NCBI RefSeq assembly: GCF_003130255.1
Contig: NZ_NRCN01000001.1
Location: 1,730,501 to 1,794,500, forward strand
Direction: 5' to 3'
Length of the DNA stretch: 64,000 nt
Source of the DNA: Aggregatibacter kilianii
GTDB lineage: Bacteria; Pseudomonadota; Gammaproteobacteria; Enterobacterales; Pasteurellaceae
Positions 1 to 8,218 of this stretch are shown one piece after another. Position 1 is the first letter of the stretch, and each line of letters starts with the position of its first letter. The position numbers and the translations under genes are program-made. The notes beneath the pieces were generated by a model. That model did not search any database. It was not told the DNA's origin and saw only the letters and a program-made list of their open reading frames with translations.

Positions 1-153
1 GATTAAGAGTGTATCCACTAAGTGCGGTAAGATTTTCAAGAGTTTTATGCTACGCCAGTCTTTTTGGCTTAATTGCATACTTCCACGAACAAGCAATAAT
101 CCTAAACTTAAGAATGCGCAAAGGATATGCGTATAAGTTAGATAAATTCCCAT
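1..153 (-). CDS. sirB2: SirB2-family membrane protein, N-terminal part
   Basis: A gene cut by the left edge: 51 codons run from an ATG at 153 off the window. The start MGIYLTYTHILCAFLSLG begins a hydrophobic first membrane segment, followed by a short polar stretch (QLSQKDWRS) and the beginning of a second segment. This resembles the N-terminus of the small inner-membrane SirB2 family, whose role is poorly known. A good ribosome site (GGAGTG) lies 5 bases before the ATG. A USS lies inside the reading frame at 20-28. It follows gyrA on the same strand, separated by a hairpin, so it is probably a separate transcription unit. The identification rests on 51 residues and synteny memory. Confidence 0.65.
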   Translation of the reverse strand, partial: MGIYLTYTHILCAFLSLGLLLVRGSMQLSQKDWRSIKLLKILPHLVDTLLI

Positions 154-171
154 TTTTCACTCCAACATTAA

Positions 172-196
172 AGGCAGTAGTAAAACACTACTGCCT
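172..196 (-). terminator. Hairpin after gyrA
   Basis: A perfect 10-bp inverted repeat (AGGCAGTAGT and ACTACTGCCT) with a 5-base loop lies just past the gyrA stop. On the minus strand it is followed by a short T-rich stretch (TTTAATGTT), so it is a plausible but not strong intrinsic terminator between gyrA and sirB2. Confidence 0.6.
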
Positions 197-220
197 TGAA
201 ATAGAAATAACTTAATATCG

Positions 221-2878
221 TTATTCTTCGGTATTTTCAACCGCACTTTCCTGTTCGCTTTCGTCATCATCTACATCACAGATGCGCTCTAGGCTGACAA
301 CATGTTCATCTTCGCTAGTGCGGATGAGGCGAACCCCTTGTGTGTTACGTCCCACAATGCTGACTTCGCTGACGCGTGTACGAACAAGGGTTCCTGCATC
401 GGTAATCAACATGATTTGGTCAGTATCGATCACTTGTGTCGCGGCAACGACTTTGCCATTACGCTCACTCACCTTAATGGAAATCACACCTTTAGTGTTA
501 CGTGATTTGGTTGGATATTCTTCCAATTTGGTTCGTTTCCCATAACCATTTTGCGTTGCCGTGAGGATTTCTCCATTATTTTTCGGCACCACCAAAGAGA
601 CAACTTTGTCGATATTCAAATCTAATGTTTCTTCCGCATTGTCATCAGAAACATCTTCAATTTCTACCGCACTTTCGTCGTCACTTAGATCATTGGTGAG
701 AGCCAATTTTATCCCGCGAACACCGGTAGCTAAACGCCCCATTGCGCGTACGGCGGTTTCACTGAAACGAACTACACGGCCTTGAGAGGAGAATAACATG
801 ATTTCGTTGCTACCATCGGTAATATCCACACCGATCAACTCATCTTCATCACGCAGATTCAAGGCGATGATCCCGCTGGAACGCGGACGGCTGAATTCGG
901 TTAAGGCGATTTTTTTCACCACACCGCCGGCGGTTGCCATGATGACGAATTTATCTTCTTCATATGCGGTTACCGGTAAGATCGCCGTAATTCGTTCATT
1001 TTCCCCTAACGGTAAAATATTGACGATTGGACGACCGCGTGAACCACGGCTGGCTTGTGGAAGTTGATACACTTTCAGCCAATATAAGCGTCCACGACTG
1101 GAGAAACAGAGAATCGTGTCGTGAGTGTTCGCAACTAATAGTTTTTCGATGAAATCTTCTTCTTTCATCTTCGTTGCCGATTTACCTTTGCCACCGCGAC
1201 GTTGTGCTTCGTAATCGGTAATCGGTTGATATTTCACATAACCTTCGTGGGAAAGAGTAACAACTACGTCTTCCTGTGCGATTAAATCTTCCAAATTAAT
1301 ATCACCGGAAGCGGCCGTAATTTCCGTTCTGCGTGGGTCATTAAATTGTTCGCGGATTTGTTCCAATTCTTCTCGAATAACTTCCATTAAGCGTTCCGGG
1401 CTACGCAAAATGCGAAGCAATTCGCCAATGGCTTCCAACAATTTTTTGTATTCATCAAGAATCTCGTCGTGGCCTAAGTTGGTTAATTTTTGTAGACGAA
1501 GATCTAAAATGGCTTGAGCTTGAACTTCGGTTAAATAATACAAACCATCACGAATGCCGTATTGTTCATCCAAATCTTCCGGACGAGCCGCATCCACACC
1601 TGCCGCGGCCAACATATCGGCAACATGGCCAAGTTGCCATGGACGGGCAATTAATTCGCGTTTGGCTGTTTCCGGGTTTGGTGCTTGGCGGATAAGCTCA
1701 ATAATCGGATCGACGTTTGCCAAGGCAATGGCCAAGCCTTCCAAAATATGCGTACGTTCACGCGCTTTGCGCAATTCAAAAATAGTACGGCGTGTCACCA
1801 CTTCACGACGGTGTAAAACAAAGGCTTCGATTAATTGTTTTAAATTTAATAATTTAGGTTGGCCATGATCTAAGGCCACAATGTTGATGCCGAAAGTCAC
1901 TTGCATTTGGGTGAGCGCATAAAGGTTATTTAAGACCACTTCACCTACGGCATCACGTTTGATTTCGATAACGATACGCATACCGTCTTTGTCTGATTCA
2001 TCACGCAGACCGCTGATGCCTTCGATTTTTTTCTCTTTGACGAACTCGGCGATTTTTTCTATTAATTTGGCTTTGTTAACTTGGTAAGGAATTTCGTTAA
2101 CAATAATGGTTTCACGGCCTTTTTCATCGGTTTCGATTTCGGCTTTTGCACGCACATAAATTTTACCGCGACCAGTTTTATAGGCTTCTTCAATGCCTTT
2201 ACGGCCGTTAATTAGGGCTGCTGTTGGGAAATCCGGACCGGGAATGTGACTCATTAATTCATCAATAGTGATATCGTTATTTTCAATATAAGCCAAGCAT
2301 CCGTCTAATACTTCACCTAAATTATGTGGCGGAATATTGGTTGCCATCCCCACTGCAATACCGGAAGAGCCGTTAACCAGTAAGGCAGGGACTTTAGTCG
2401 GTAACACCTCAGGAATTTGTTCGGAACCATCGTAGTTCGGCACGAAATTCACGGTTTCTTTGTCTAAATCTGCCAATAATTCATGGGCGATTTTGGTCAT
2501 ACGGGCTTCCGTATAACGCATTGCCGCCGGCGCATCACCATCCACCGAACCGAAGTTACCTTGACCGTCTACCAACATATAACGAAGTGAGAAAGGTTGC
2601 GCCATACGCACCAAAGTGTCATATACTGCGCTGTCGCCATGCGGATGGTATTTACCGATAACATCACCCACAATACGGGCAGATTTACGATAAGGTTTGT
2701 TGTAGGCATTGCCGCCTTCATGCATAGCGAATAATACGCGACGGTGTACCGGCTTTAAACCGTCACGCACATCAGGTAACGCACGCCCCACAATAACAGA
2801 CATGGCGTAATCAAGGTATGAAGATTTTAATTCTTCTTCAATACTCACCGGCGTAATATCTTGGACTAAATCAGTCAT
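221..2878 (-). CDS. gyrA: DNA gyrase subunit A
   Basis: GyrA cuts and rejoins DNA in the A2B2 gyrase, which introduces negative supercoils. The 885 residues hold the breakage-reunion part (about 1-525, catalytic Tyr122 in AMRYTEAR) and the C-terminal wrapping domain with the GyrA box QRRGGKG near residue 557, which separates gyrase from topoisomerase IV. The quinolone-determining positions read Ser83 and Asp87 in GDSAVYD, the susceptible form. The acidic tail ([16 protein letters not shown]) contains a USS encoding SAV, and a second USS lies in the acidic insert near residue 735. It stands alone on the minus strand, divergent from ubiG. Length and motifs make this certain. Confidence 0.98.
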   Translation of the reverse strand: MTDLVQDITPVSIEEELKSSYLDYAMSVIVGRALPDVRDGLKPVHRRVLFAMHEGGNAYNKPYRKSARIVGDVIGKYHPHGDSAVYDTLVRMAQPFSLRYMLVDGQGNFGSVDGDAPAAMRYTEARMTKIAHELLADLDKETVNFVPNYDGSEQIPEVLPTKVPALLVNGSSGIAVGMATNIPPHNLGEVLDGCLAYIENNDITIDELMSHIPGPDFPTAALINGRKGIEEAYKTGRGKIYVRAKAEIETDEKGRETIIVNEIPYQVNKAKLIEKIAEFVKEKKIEGISGLRDESDKDGMRIVIEIKRDAVGEVVLNNLYALTQMQVTFGINIVALDHGQPKLLNLKQLIEAFVLHRREVVTRRTIFELRKARERTHILEGLAIALANVDPIIELIRQAPNPETAKRELIARPWQLGHVADMLAAAGVDAARPEDLDEQYGIRDGLYYLTEVQAQAILDLRLQKLTNLGHDEILDEYKKLLEAIGELLRILRSPERLMEVIREELEQIREQFNDPRRTEITAASGDINLEDLIAQEDVVVTLSHEGYVKYQPITDYEAQRRGGKGKSATKMKEEDFIEKLLVANTHDTILCFSSRGRLYWLKVYQLPQASRGSRGRPIVNILPLGENERITAILPVTAYEEDKFVIMATAGGVVKKIALTEFSRPRSSGIIALNLRDEDELIGVDITDGSNEIMLFSSQGRVVRFSETAVRAMGRLATGVRGIKLALTNDLSDDESAVEIEDVSDDNAEETLDLNIDKVVSLVVPKNNGEILTATQNGYGKRTKLEEYPTKSRNTKGVISIKVSERNGKVVAATQVIDTDQIMLITDAGTLVRTRVSEVSIVGRNTQGVRLIRTSEDEHVVSLERICDVDDDESEQESAVENTEE

Positions 2879-3065
2879 TTAGAACTTCCTAATCATTAAA
2901 TTTAATGGTGAAAAAATTGGCGTGATTATAGCACGAAAGGGCTTTTCTCCCTAAGAAAAATTGCGAAAATCTTGCATCGGATTACATAAAAGTGCGGTCA
3001 TTTTTTAGGATATTTTTAGTGTTTTTGCTACACTAGGCACATTATGTAAAAAGTGGAGCATAATC

Positions 3066-3821
3066 ATGAATGTTGATCAGCAAGAAATTGATAAATTTGA
3101 AAAAATGGCAATAAGTTGGTGGGATCCAAACGGTGATTTCAAGCCTATCCATCAGCTAAACCCGCTACGTTTAAACTACATTTTGCAACAAGCCGACGGG
3201 TTGACCGGCAAGCGTGTTTTGGATGTCGGGTGCGGAGGCGGTATTCTTGCAGAATCAATGGCAAAACAAGGCGCTTTCGTTACCGGTATTGATATGTCTT
3301 CAGCGCCTTTGGCTGTGGCTAAAACGCATGCCGAAGAACAGGGGCTGAAGATTGACTATCAACAAATCACCATTGAACAGTTATGTGAAAATATTTTGCA
3401 AAAACAGACCGCACTTTTAGAAGAAAATGAGTCGGCAGAATTTGGCTTTGATGTGATTACCTGTATGGAAATGTTAGAGCATGTGCCGGATCCCGCATCA
3501 ATTATTGAAAATTGCGCTAGGCTATTAAAACCCAATGGCGTCTTATTTTTTTCTACCATTAATCGAACATTAAAAGCTTGGGCGTTGGTCGTGTTGGGCG
3601 CTGAGTATGTGCTGAAAATGTTGCCGAAAGGCACTCATGATTATGATAAGTTTATTCAGCCGGCCGAATTATTGGCTTGGACGGATAAGGCAGGATTAGA
3701 ATGCATTGAAATGGTGGGGTATCACTATAATCCGCTAAGCGGAAATTTTTGGTTAAATAACGATGTGAGTGCCAATTATATGGCAGCTTTTCGCTTAACG
3801 ACGTTTGATTTAATAAAGTAA
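3066..3821 (+). CDS. ubiG: Ubiquinone biosynthesis O-methyltransferase UbiG
   Basis: UbiG uses S-adenosylmethionine for both O-methylation steps of ubiquinone synthesis, at the inner membrane. The 251-residue protein has the class I SAM-binding motif VLDVGCGGG at 51-59, the acidic end of beta-2 (GIDMS), and the family-typical N-terminus [17 protein letters not shown]. The C-terminal half carries the GTHDYDKFI segment seen in UbiG. The start is preceded by GGAG. It is divergent from gyrA across 187 bp that contain a USS at 2990-2998, and converges on fur, with a shared terminator. It appears to be monocistronic. Confidence 0.96.
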   Translation: MNVDQQEIDKFEKMAISWWDPNGDFKPIHQLNPLRLNYILQQADGLTGKRVLDVGCGGGILAESMAKQGAFVTGIDMSSAPLAVAKTHAEEQGLKIDYQQITIEQLCENILQKQTALLEENESAEFGFDVITCMEMLEHVPDPASIIENCARLLKPNGVLFFSTINRTLKAWALVVLGAEYVLKMLPKGTHDYDKFIQPAELLAWTDKAGLECIEMVGYHYNPLSGNFWLNNDVSANYMAAFRLTTFDLIK

Positions 3822-3856
3822 AGCGCGGTCTGATTTTGACGTGTTTTTAAAAACGA

Positions 3857-3880
3857 AAAGGTGGTTCTGAAACCACCTTT
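3857..3880. terminator. Bidirectional terminator between ubiG and fur
   Basis: A perfect 10-bp stem (AAAGGTGGTT / AACCACCTTT) with loop CTGA lies between two convergent genes. T-runs follow on both strands, so it can end both the ubiG and fur transcripts. Confidence 0.85.
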
Positions 3881-3885
3881 TTAGA

Positions 3886-4326
3886 TTATTTTTTATTGTT
3901 TTCGCTACAGTGATTAATGTCGCTGCATTTGCCGTAAAGGTACAGGCTATGGCTGGAAAGCTCAATGCCGTGTTGTTTACTGATTTCTTTTTGGCGATTT
4001 TCAATTAATTCATCATTAAATTCAAACACTTTGCCACAATCGGTACAAATAATGTGATCATGGTGTTGTGTTGGGGCTAATTCAAAAACCGATTTGTTAC
4101 CTTCAAAATTATGACGAATTAAGATTTTCGCTTCATCAAACTGATTTAATACGCGGTACACAGTGGCTAAACCGATATCTTCACCATTTTCCAAAAGCAT
4201 TTTATAGACATCTTCGGCAGAAAAGTGCTGATCGTGATGTTTTTGCATTAAGGCTAAAATGGTTAAACGCGGTTCTGTGATTTTCAATCCCACTTTTTTT
4301 AATAGTTTAATGTTTTCTTCAGACAT
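3886..4326 (-). CDS. fur: Ferric uptake regulator Fur
   Basis: Fur represses iron-uptake genes when loaded with Fe2+. The 146-residue protein has an N-terminal winged helix (about 1-80, recognition region GLATVYRVLNQF) and a C-terminal dimer and metal domain. Metal ligands are visible as HHDH (88-91), CTDC (94-97) and a second pair Cys134/Cys140. It lies 19 bp after fldA and probably shares a transcript with ybfE and fldA; the fldA-fur order is the same in E. coli. A possible Fur box before ybfE would give autoregulation. Confidence 0.97.
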   Translation of the reverse strand: MSEENIKLLKKVGLKITEPRLTILALMQKHHDQHFSAEDVYKMLLENGEDIGLATVYRVLNQFDEAKILIRHNFEGNKSVFELAPTQHHDHIICTDCGKVFEFNDELIENRQKEISKQHGIELSSHSLYLYGKCSDINHCSENNKK

Positions 4327-4345
4327 AACAGCTCCTTTTTTGCTA

Positions 4346-4870
4346 TTAAGCTAATTCAGCTAAACACATCTCATCGTAGACCTGTTTAACCCATTTATTC
4401 ACACGTTCAGACGTTAATTCCGGTTGGCGATCTTCATCAATACATAAACCGACGAATGTATTGTCATCAATTAATGCTTGAGAAGACTCGAAGGTGTACC
4501 CTTCGGTTGGCCAGTTTCCTACAATAATTGCTCCATGCGGTTCAACAATGTTGCGCACAGTTCCCATCGCATCGCAGAAATAATCTGCGTAATCTTCCTG
4601 GTCTCCACAACCGAAAATGGCAACTAATTTATCTGTAAAATCAATCTGTTCTAACGTTGGGAAGAAATCGTCCCAGTCACATTGCGCTTCGCCGTAATAC
4701 CAAGTAGGAATACCGAAAAGCAAGAAATCATATGCTTCAATATCTTCCTTACTGCTTTTTGCGATGTCGCGAATATCAACTAAATCACTACCTAATTGCT
4801 TTTGAATCATTTTAGCAATGTTTTCTGTATTGCCGGTATCACTACCATAAAATAAGCCAACAACAGCCAT
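4346..4870 (-). CDS. fldA: Flavodoxin, long-chain
   Basis: A small FMN electron carrier that donates low-potential electrons to enzymes such as radical-SAM and reductase partners. The FMN phosphate loop SDTGNT is at residues 10-15, the aromatic 50s loop reads PTWYYGEAQCDWDDF, and the second FMN loop is GCGDQEDYADYFCDAMG. At 174 residues it is a long-chain flavodoxin with the extra loop after residue 120. It sits between ybfE (11 bp upstream) and fur (19 bp downstream), a grouping that links flavodoxin to iron status because flavodoxin can replace ferredoxin when iron is short. Confidence 0.96.
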   Translation of the reverse strand: MAVVGLFYGSDTGNTENIAKMIQKQLGSDLVDIRDIAKSSKEDIEAYDFLLFGIPTWYYGEAQCDWDDFFPTLEQIDFTDKLVAIFGCGDQEDYADYFCDAMGTVRNIVEPHGAIIVGNWPTEGYTFESSQALIDDNTFVGLCIDEDRQPELTSERVNKWVKQVYDEMCLAELA

Positions 4871-4881
4871 TTCTTTTTTAC

Positions 4882-5160
4882 CTATTTTTCAATTTTAAAA
4901 TAATCTTGCAAAATCGTGACGATTAATTCGGAACGACTAACATTCAGAGTTGATGCTAAATCTTCTAATTGTTGAACCAGATCTTCATGCAACTTTAACT
5001 CAACACGTTTTAACCCACTAGATTTATCGCGCTTTAATTGATTGCGTTTATTGATACGAATCTGTTGTTCTCGGCTCAGTGGATTAGTTTTCGGACGTCC
5101 AACTTTGCGAATATCGCTAAATAAATCTAAAGTAATGCAATCAGAATCTTGTTTTGCCAT
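4882..5160 (-). CDS. ybfE: YbfE family protein (LexA-regulated homologue)
   Basis: A 92-residue basic protein similar to E. coli YbfE. The N-terminal half (VGRPKTNPLSREQQIRINKR) is rich in Lys and Arg. The C-terminal half (ELKLHEDLVQQLEDLASTL, then SRSELIVTILQDYF) looks like a ribbon-helix-helix DNA-binding fold. E. coli ybfE is controlled by LexA, but I see no CTG-N10-CAG box upstream here. It is the first gene before fldA and fur on the minus strand, with tight spacing, so it may be a DNA-binding regulator co-expressed with them. Function is unproven. Confidence 0.85.
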   Translation of the reverse strand: MAKQDSDCITLDLFSDIRKVGRPKTNPLSREQQIRINKRNQLKRDKSSGLKRVELKLHEDLVQQLEDLASTLNVSRSELIVTILQDYFKIEK

Positions 5161-5217
5161 TTTTAACCACTGGCGTGTAAATTTACTTCCTTTAATAAAA
5201 AGAATTATTTAGGAAGT

Positions 5218-5229
5218 GATAATGATAAG
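5218..5229. promoter_or_regulatory. Possible partial Fur box upstream of ybfE-fldA-fur
   Basis: GATAATGATAAG matches two of the three hexamers of the Fur consensus GATAATGATAATCATTATC; the third half is degenerate. It lies about 60 bp upstream of the ybfE start, where an operator for the fur operon would be expected. A nearby inverted repeat (ACTTCCT at 5185-5191 and AGGAAGT at 5211-5217) may add structure. Weak by sequence alone. Confidence 0.35.
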
Positions 5230-5281
5230 CTACAACCAAATTGGTAGGAAACTATACCATAATTCAAAGGCAAATGAAATT

Positions 5282-6082
5282 TTATTTAGATTCGTATTGA
5301 CTATCAATTTTATCTAAAAAATTTGCTATTGCACGAATGACAAACTGCGGTTTTTCCGCATGTACCCAGTGACCGCTACCATTAATGGTAAAGGCGTTTG
5401 CCTGTGGGCATTGTTCGATAATTTGTGACTTATATTGTGGCAAGATATAAGAGGAGTTACCGCCTTTGATAAACAAGCAAGGTTGTGGAATATGGAGGGT
5501 GTGCCACCCCATAAGGTTGGCATAATTTTGTTTAAGTGCGGTCAGATTAAAACGGAAGCGCTCGGGGGATTCGCTATCAAACGATTTCAGCATAAACTGT
5601 TGCACGCTTGCATCTTCAATGTGTTGTGCCAAAATCGGTTTAGCCTCTTGACGGGTGTGCGGTTGGGCGGCTTTGACTGCAAATAATCCGTCAAATACCG
5701 AATCATGGCCATGGTTGTCATAAATGACCGGCGCAATATCAATGACGACCAAACTTTCCACTATTTCCGGGTGTAATGCCGCCAGAGCCATTGCTGTTTT
5801 ACCTCCCATAGAATGTCCGATAAGCACCACTTTTTTAATGGATAAAGATTGAATCACTGCAAACACATCTTCTGCCATTGCATCATAATTCATTTCATCG
5901 CTATGGAAACTTTGTCCGTGATTGCGTAAATCCACGCGTAAAATGGCGTAATCATCACTAAATGCACGGGCTATTACGCCTAAATTATTCATATCGCCGA
6001 ATAAACCATGAATAAAAACCAATGCAGGCTTGTTAATTGCTTGTTTTGATTCATGAAATTGGAAGTTGAGTAATTTTTGCAT
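5282..6082 (-). CDS. ybfF: Alpha/beta-hydrolase, YbfF-type esterase
   Basis: A 266-residue alpha/beta-hydrolase of the YbfF family, esterases active on short acyl esters and thioesters in vitro. The oxyanion segment FIHGLFGD is at 23-30, the nucleophile elbow GHSMGG puts Ser91 in place, and a C-terminal GSGHWVHAEKP supplies the catalytic His. Natural substrate is unknown. It is divergent from seqA over 86 bp, as ybfF and seqA are in E. coli, and 121 bp upstream of ybfE on the same strand. A USS falls inside the gene at about 5534. Confidence 0.93.
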   Translation of the reverse strand: MQKLLNFQFHESKQAINKPALVFIHGLFGDMNNLGVIARAFSDDYAILRVDLRNHGQSFHSDEMNYDAMAEDVFAVIQSLSIKKVVLIGHSMGGKTAMALAALHPEIVESLVVIDIAPVIYDNHGHDSVFDGLFAVKAAQPHTRQEAKPILAQHIEDASVQQFMLKSFDSESPERFRFNLTALKQNYANLMGWHTLHIPQPCLFIKGGNSSYILPQYKSQIIEQCPQANAFTINGSGHWVHAEKPQFVIRAIANFLDKIDSQYESK

Positions 6083-6168
6083 GGCGTGAATTTTTGTCTA
6101 GAGAATTTGTTAATAGCCCGCTATAATGTGCCAAAAGATTAAATAGATCAAGCAAGTGGAGAGATAAA

Positions 6169-6786
6169 ATGAAAATTATTGAAGTCGATGAAGAGCTTTA
6201 TCAATACATTGCCGGCAATACGCAATCTATTGGCGAAAGTGCATCGGATATTTTGCGCCGTTTATTAAATCTTTCTCCGCGCAATGCTTATGTTAACTTA
6301 TCGGAAAATCAATCCGGTCTTACACCATCTTCTTCCAATGAACAAACGAAGGTGACCGAGCAACCAATCGTTTTTGAAGAAGAAATCAACAAACCGGTGA
6401 TCAGAAAACAATCTGACGAAGTCATGCAAAAAACCATTACGAAATTGGAATCTTTGTTAAATTCTGAAGAATTCAAACAGGAAAACAAAGCGGTTGTTCG
6501 TTTTTTAAATATTTTGACAATTTTATACCGCACCAATCCGGAAGGTTTTGCGCTTGCTACTGAATCTCTACAAGGGCGAACCCGTGTTTATTTCGCCCGT
6601 GATGAAGGTACTCTGCTAATGGCGGGGAATCATACCAAACCGAAACAAATTCCTGACACGCCATATTGGGTGATAACCAACACAAATAGCGGTCGCAAAA
6701 TGTTAATGTTGGAAGGTGCGATGCAGTCTATGCATTTGCCGGAAGAATTAATCGAACAAGTGCGGTCATATTTTACGGCGAATTAG
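6169..6786 (+). CDS. seqA: Negative modulator of replication initiation SeqA
   Basis: SeqA binds hemimethylated GATC sites, sequestering oriC and organising new DNA. The N-terminal oligomerisation domain (MKIIEVDEELYQYIA, SASDILRRLL) and the C-terminal DNA-binding domain (FARDEGTLLMAGNHTKPKQ, PYWVITNTNSGRKMLM) are both clear. At 205 residues it is longer than the 181-residue E. coli protein; the extra length is in the Ser/Gln/Glu-rich linker (about 45-95). menE starts 2 bp after the stop, so the two are co-transcribed. The C-terminal codons overlap a USS (about 6759-6767). Confidence 0.96.
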   Translation: MKIIEVDEELYQYIAGNTQSIGESASDILRRLLNLSPRNAYVNLSENQSGLTPSSSNEQTKVTEQPIVFEEEINKPVIRKQSDEVMQKTITKLESLLNSEEFKQENKAVVRFLNILTILYRTNPEGFALATESLQGRTRVYFARDEGTLLMAGNHTKPKQIPDTPYWVITNTNSGRKMLMLEGAMQSMHLPEELIEQVRSYFTAN

Positions 6787-6788
6787 TA

Positions 6789-8216
6789 ATGATCCCGCCT
6801 TGGCGTTGTTTTTCCAATTCACCATTGTTTTCCGAACGAATCGCCTTGCAAGTTTTGCAGGGCGAAACTTTTACATGGCGTCGGCTTGCGACAACGCTAC
6901 AAACTCTTTCCTCTTATCTTGCGCAACAAGGCGTGACTAAACAAAGCGGCATTGCATTATGCGGGAAAAATAGTCTTGAACTGGTTCTGTTTTATTTAGC
7001 GGCGATTCAGCTTGGTGCTCGGGTGCTTCCCCTAAACCCGATCTTTCCAACGGAAAAAATCCTTGAGCTGTGCTGTGTAAATGACATTGAGTTTTTCTTG
7101 ATATCCGAGCCGTCTGAAACAGCGTTTGAGCCACTCAAGTGCGGTCAATTTTTCAAACGTTTTTTCACCTTAACCCAGGCAATGACGCAAGCCCTGGAAA
7201 TTGACCATTGCCACGATTTTAAATTTGATGATACACAACCTGCAACTATGACGTTAACCTCCGGCTCTACCGGCTTGCCAAAAGCGGTTGTGCATTCGGT
7301 TCGGGCACACTTGGATAATGCCAAAGGGGTGTGCGCTTTGATGGATTTCACAGCAGAGCACTCGTGGTTGTTGTCTTTGCCTTTATATCATGTGTCGGGA
7401 CAAGGTATTGTATGGCGTTGGTTGGTGAGCGGAGCCACATTGGTGTTGCCCGCTGAGGATTTTTATGCCTCGATCAATCAGGTTTCTCACGTCTCGTTGG
7501 TGCCGACACAGGTGCAACGCTGGTTGCATTATCTCAGCGAAAATCGAAGCACCTTTCATACTCAAGCGGTGTTGCTTGGTGGTGCACAAATTCCTCTTAC
7601 GCTTACGCAAGCGCTAAAATCCGTCGGGGTCAAAAGTTATGCCGGCTATGGTATGACGGAAATGGCTTCCACCGTTTTTGCTAAGGTGTATGATGGAAAA
7701 AATGGCGTTGGACGGCCTTTAAACGGGCGGGAATATCAGTTAGTGAATGATGAAATTTGGCTACGCGGTGCCGGGTTGGCATTAGGTTATTGGCAACAGG
7801 GACGAGTGGTGTCTTTGCTAAATGAACAAGGTTGGTTTGCTACCAAAGATAAAGGGGCTTGGGTTGATGATGAACTTGTGATTTTAGGACGAATTGATAA
7901 TATGTTCATTTCCGGCGGCGAAAATATTCAGCCGGAGGAAATTGAAGCAAAGATTTTACAATCAGACCTGGTTCGTCAAGTGTTTGTGTTGCCCATTAGT
8001 GACAAAGAATTTGGGCAACGGCCGGTTGCGGTGGTTGAATTTAAAGAGGTATTCAATCAAAGTGCGGTCAAAAATCTGCAAGAATTTTTACACGGGCGGT
8101 TGGAACGTTTTAAACAGCCCGTTGCCTATTATCCACTGCCGTCGGATTTGGTCCGCGGTGCAATTAAGATTTCACGGAAAGTGCTGGCAGATTGGCTGGC
8201 AAAGCAATTAGGATAA
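6789..8216 (+). CDS. menE: o-Succinylbenzoate-CoA ligase MenE
   Basis: MenE activates o-succinylbenzoate with ATP and CoA in menaquinone synthesis, needed for anaerobic respiration. The 475-residue protein belongs to the ANL adenylate-forming family. The P-loop TSGSTGLPKAVVHS starts near residue 156, the A5 motif GYGMTEMAST near 285, and the hinge GRIDNMFISGGENIQPEEIE near 366. The C-terminal lid carries the expected late lysine (GAIKISRK). It is shorter than typical acyl-CoA synthetases, as is usual for MenE. It starts 2 bp after seqA and ends 2 bp before mscK, and contains two USS sites. Confidence 0.93.
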   Translation: MIPPWRCFSNSPLFSERIALQVLQGETFTWRRLATTLQTLSSYLAQQGVTKQSGIALCGKNSLELVLFYLAAIQLGARVLPLNPIFPTEKILELCCVNDIEFFLISEPSETAFEPLKCGQFFKRFFTLTQAMTQALEIDHCHDFKFDDTQPATMTLTSGSTGLPKAVVHSVRAHLDNAKGVCALMDFTAEHSWLLSLPLYHVSGQGIVWRWLVSGATLVLPAEDFYASINQVSHVSLVPTQVQRWLHYLSENRSTFHTQAVLLGGAQIPLTLTQALKSVGVKSYAGYGMTEMASTVFAKVYDGKNGVGRPLNGREYQLVNDEIWLRGAGLALGYWQQGRVVSLLNEQGWFATKDKGAWVDDELVILGRIDNMFISGGENIQPEEIEAKILQSDLVRQVFVLPISDKEFGQRPVAVVEFKEVFNQSAVKNLQEFLHGRLERFKQPVAYYPLPSDLVRGAIKISRKVLADWLAKQLG

Positions 8217-8218
8217 CT

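Noticed and set aside
9-215. 68-codon plus-strand open frame at the left edge
   Set aside because: It lies opposite the sirB2 start and a terminator, has no ribosome site, and no protein-like composition.
8192-8218. Upstream ATG for mscK overlapping menE
   Set aside because: It would put nine polar residues before a clear signal peptide, and the ATG at 8219 has the better ribosome site.
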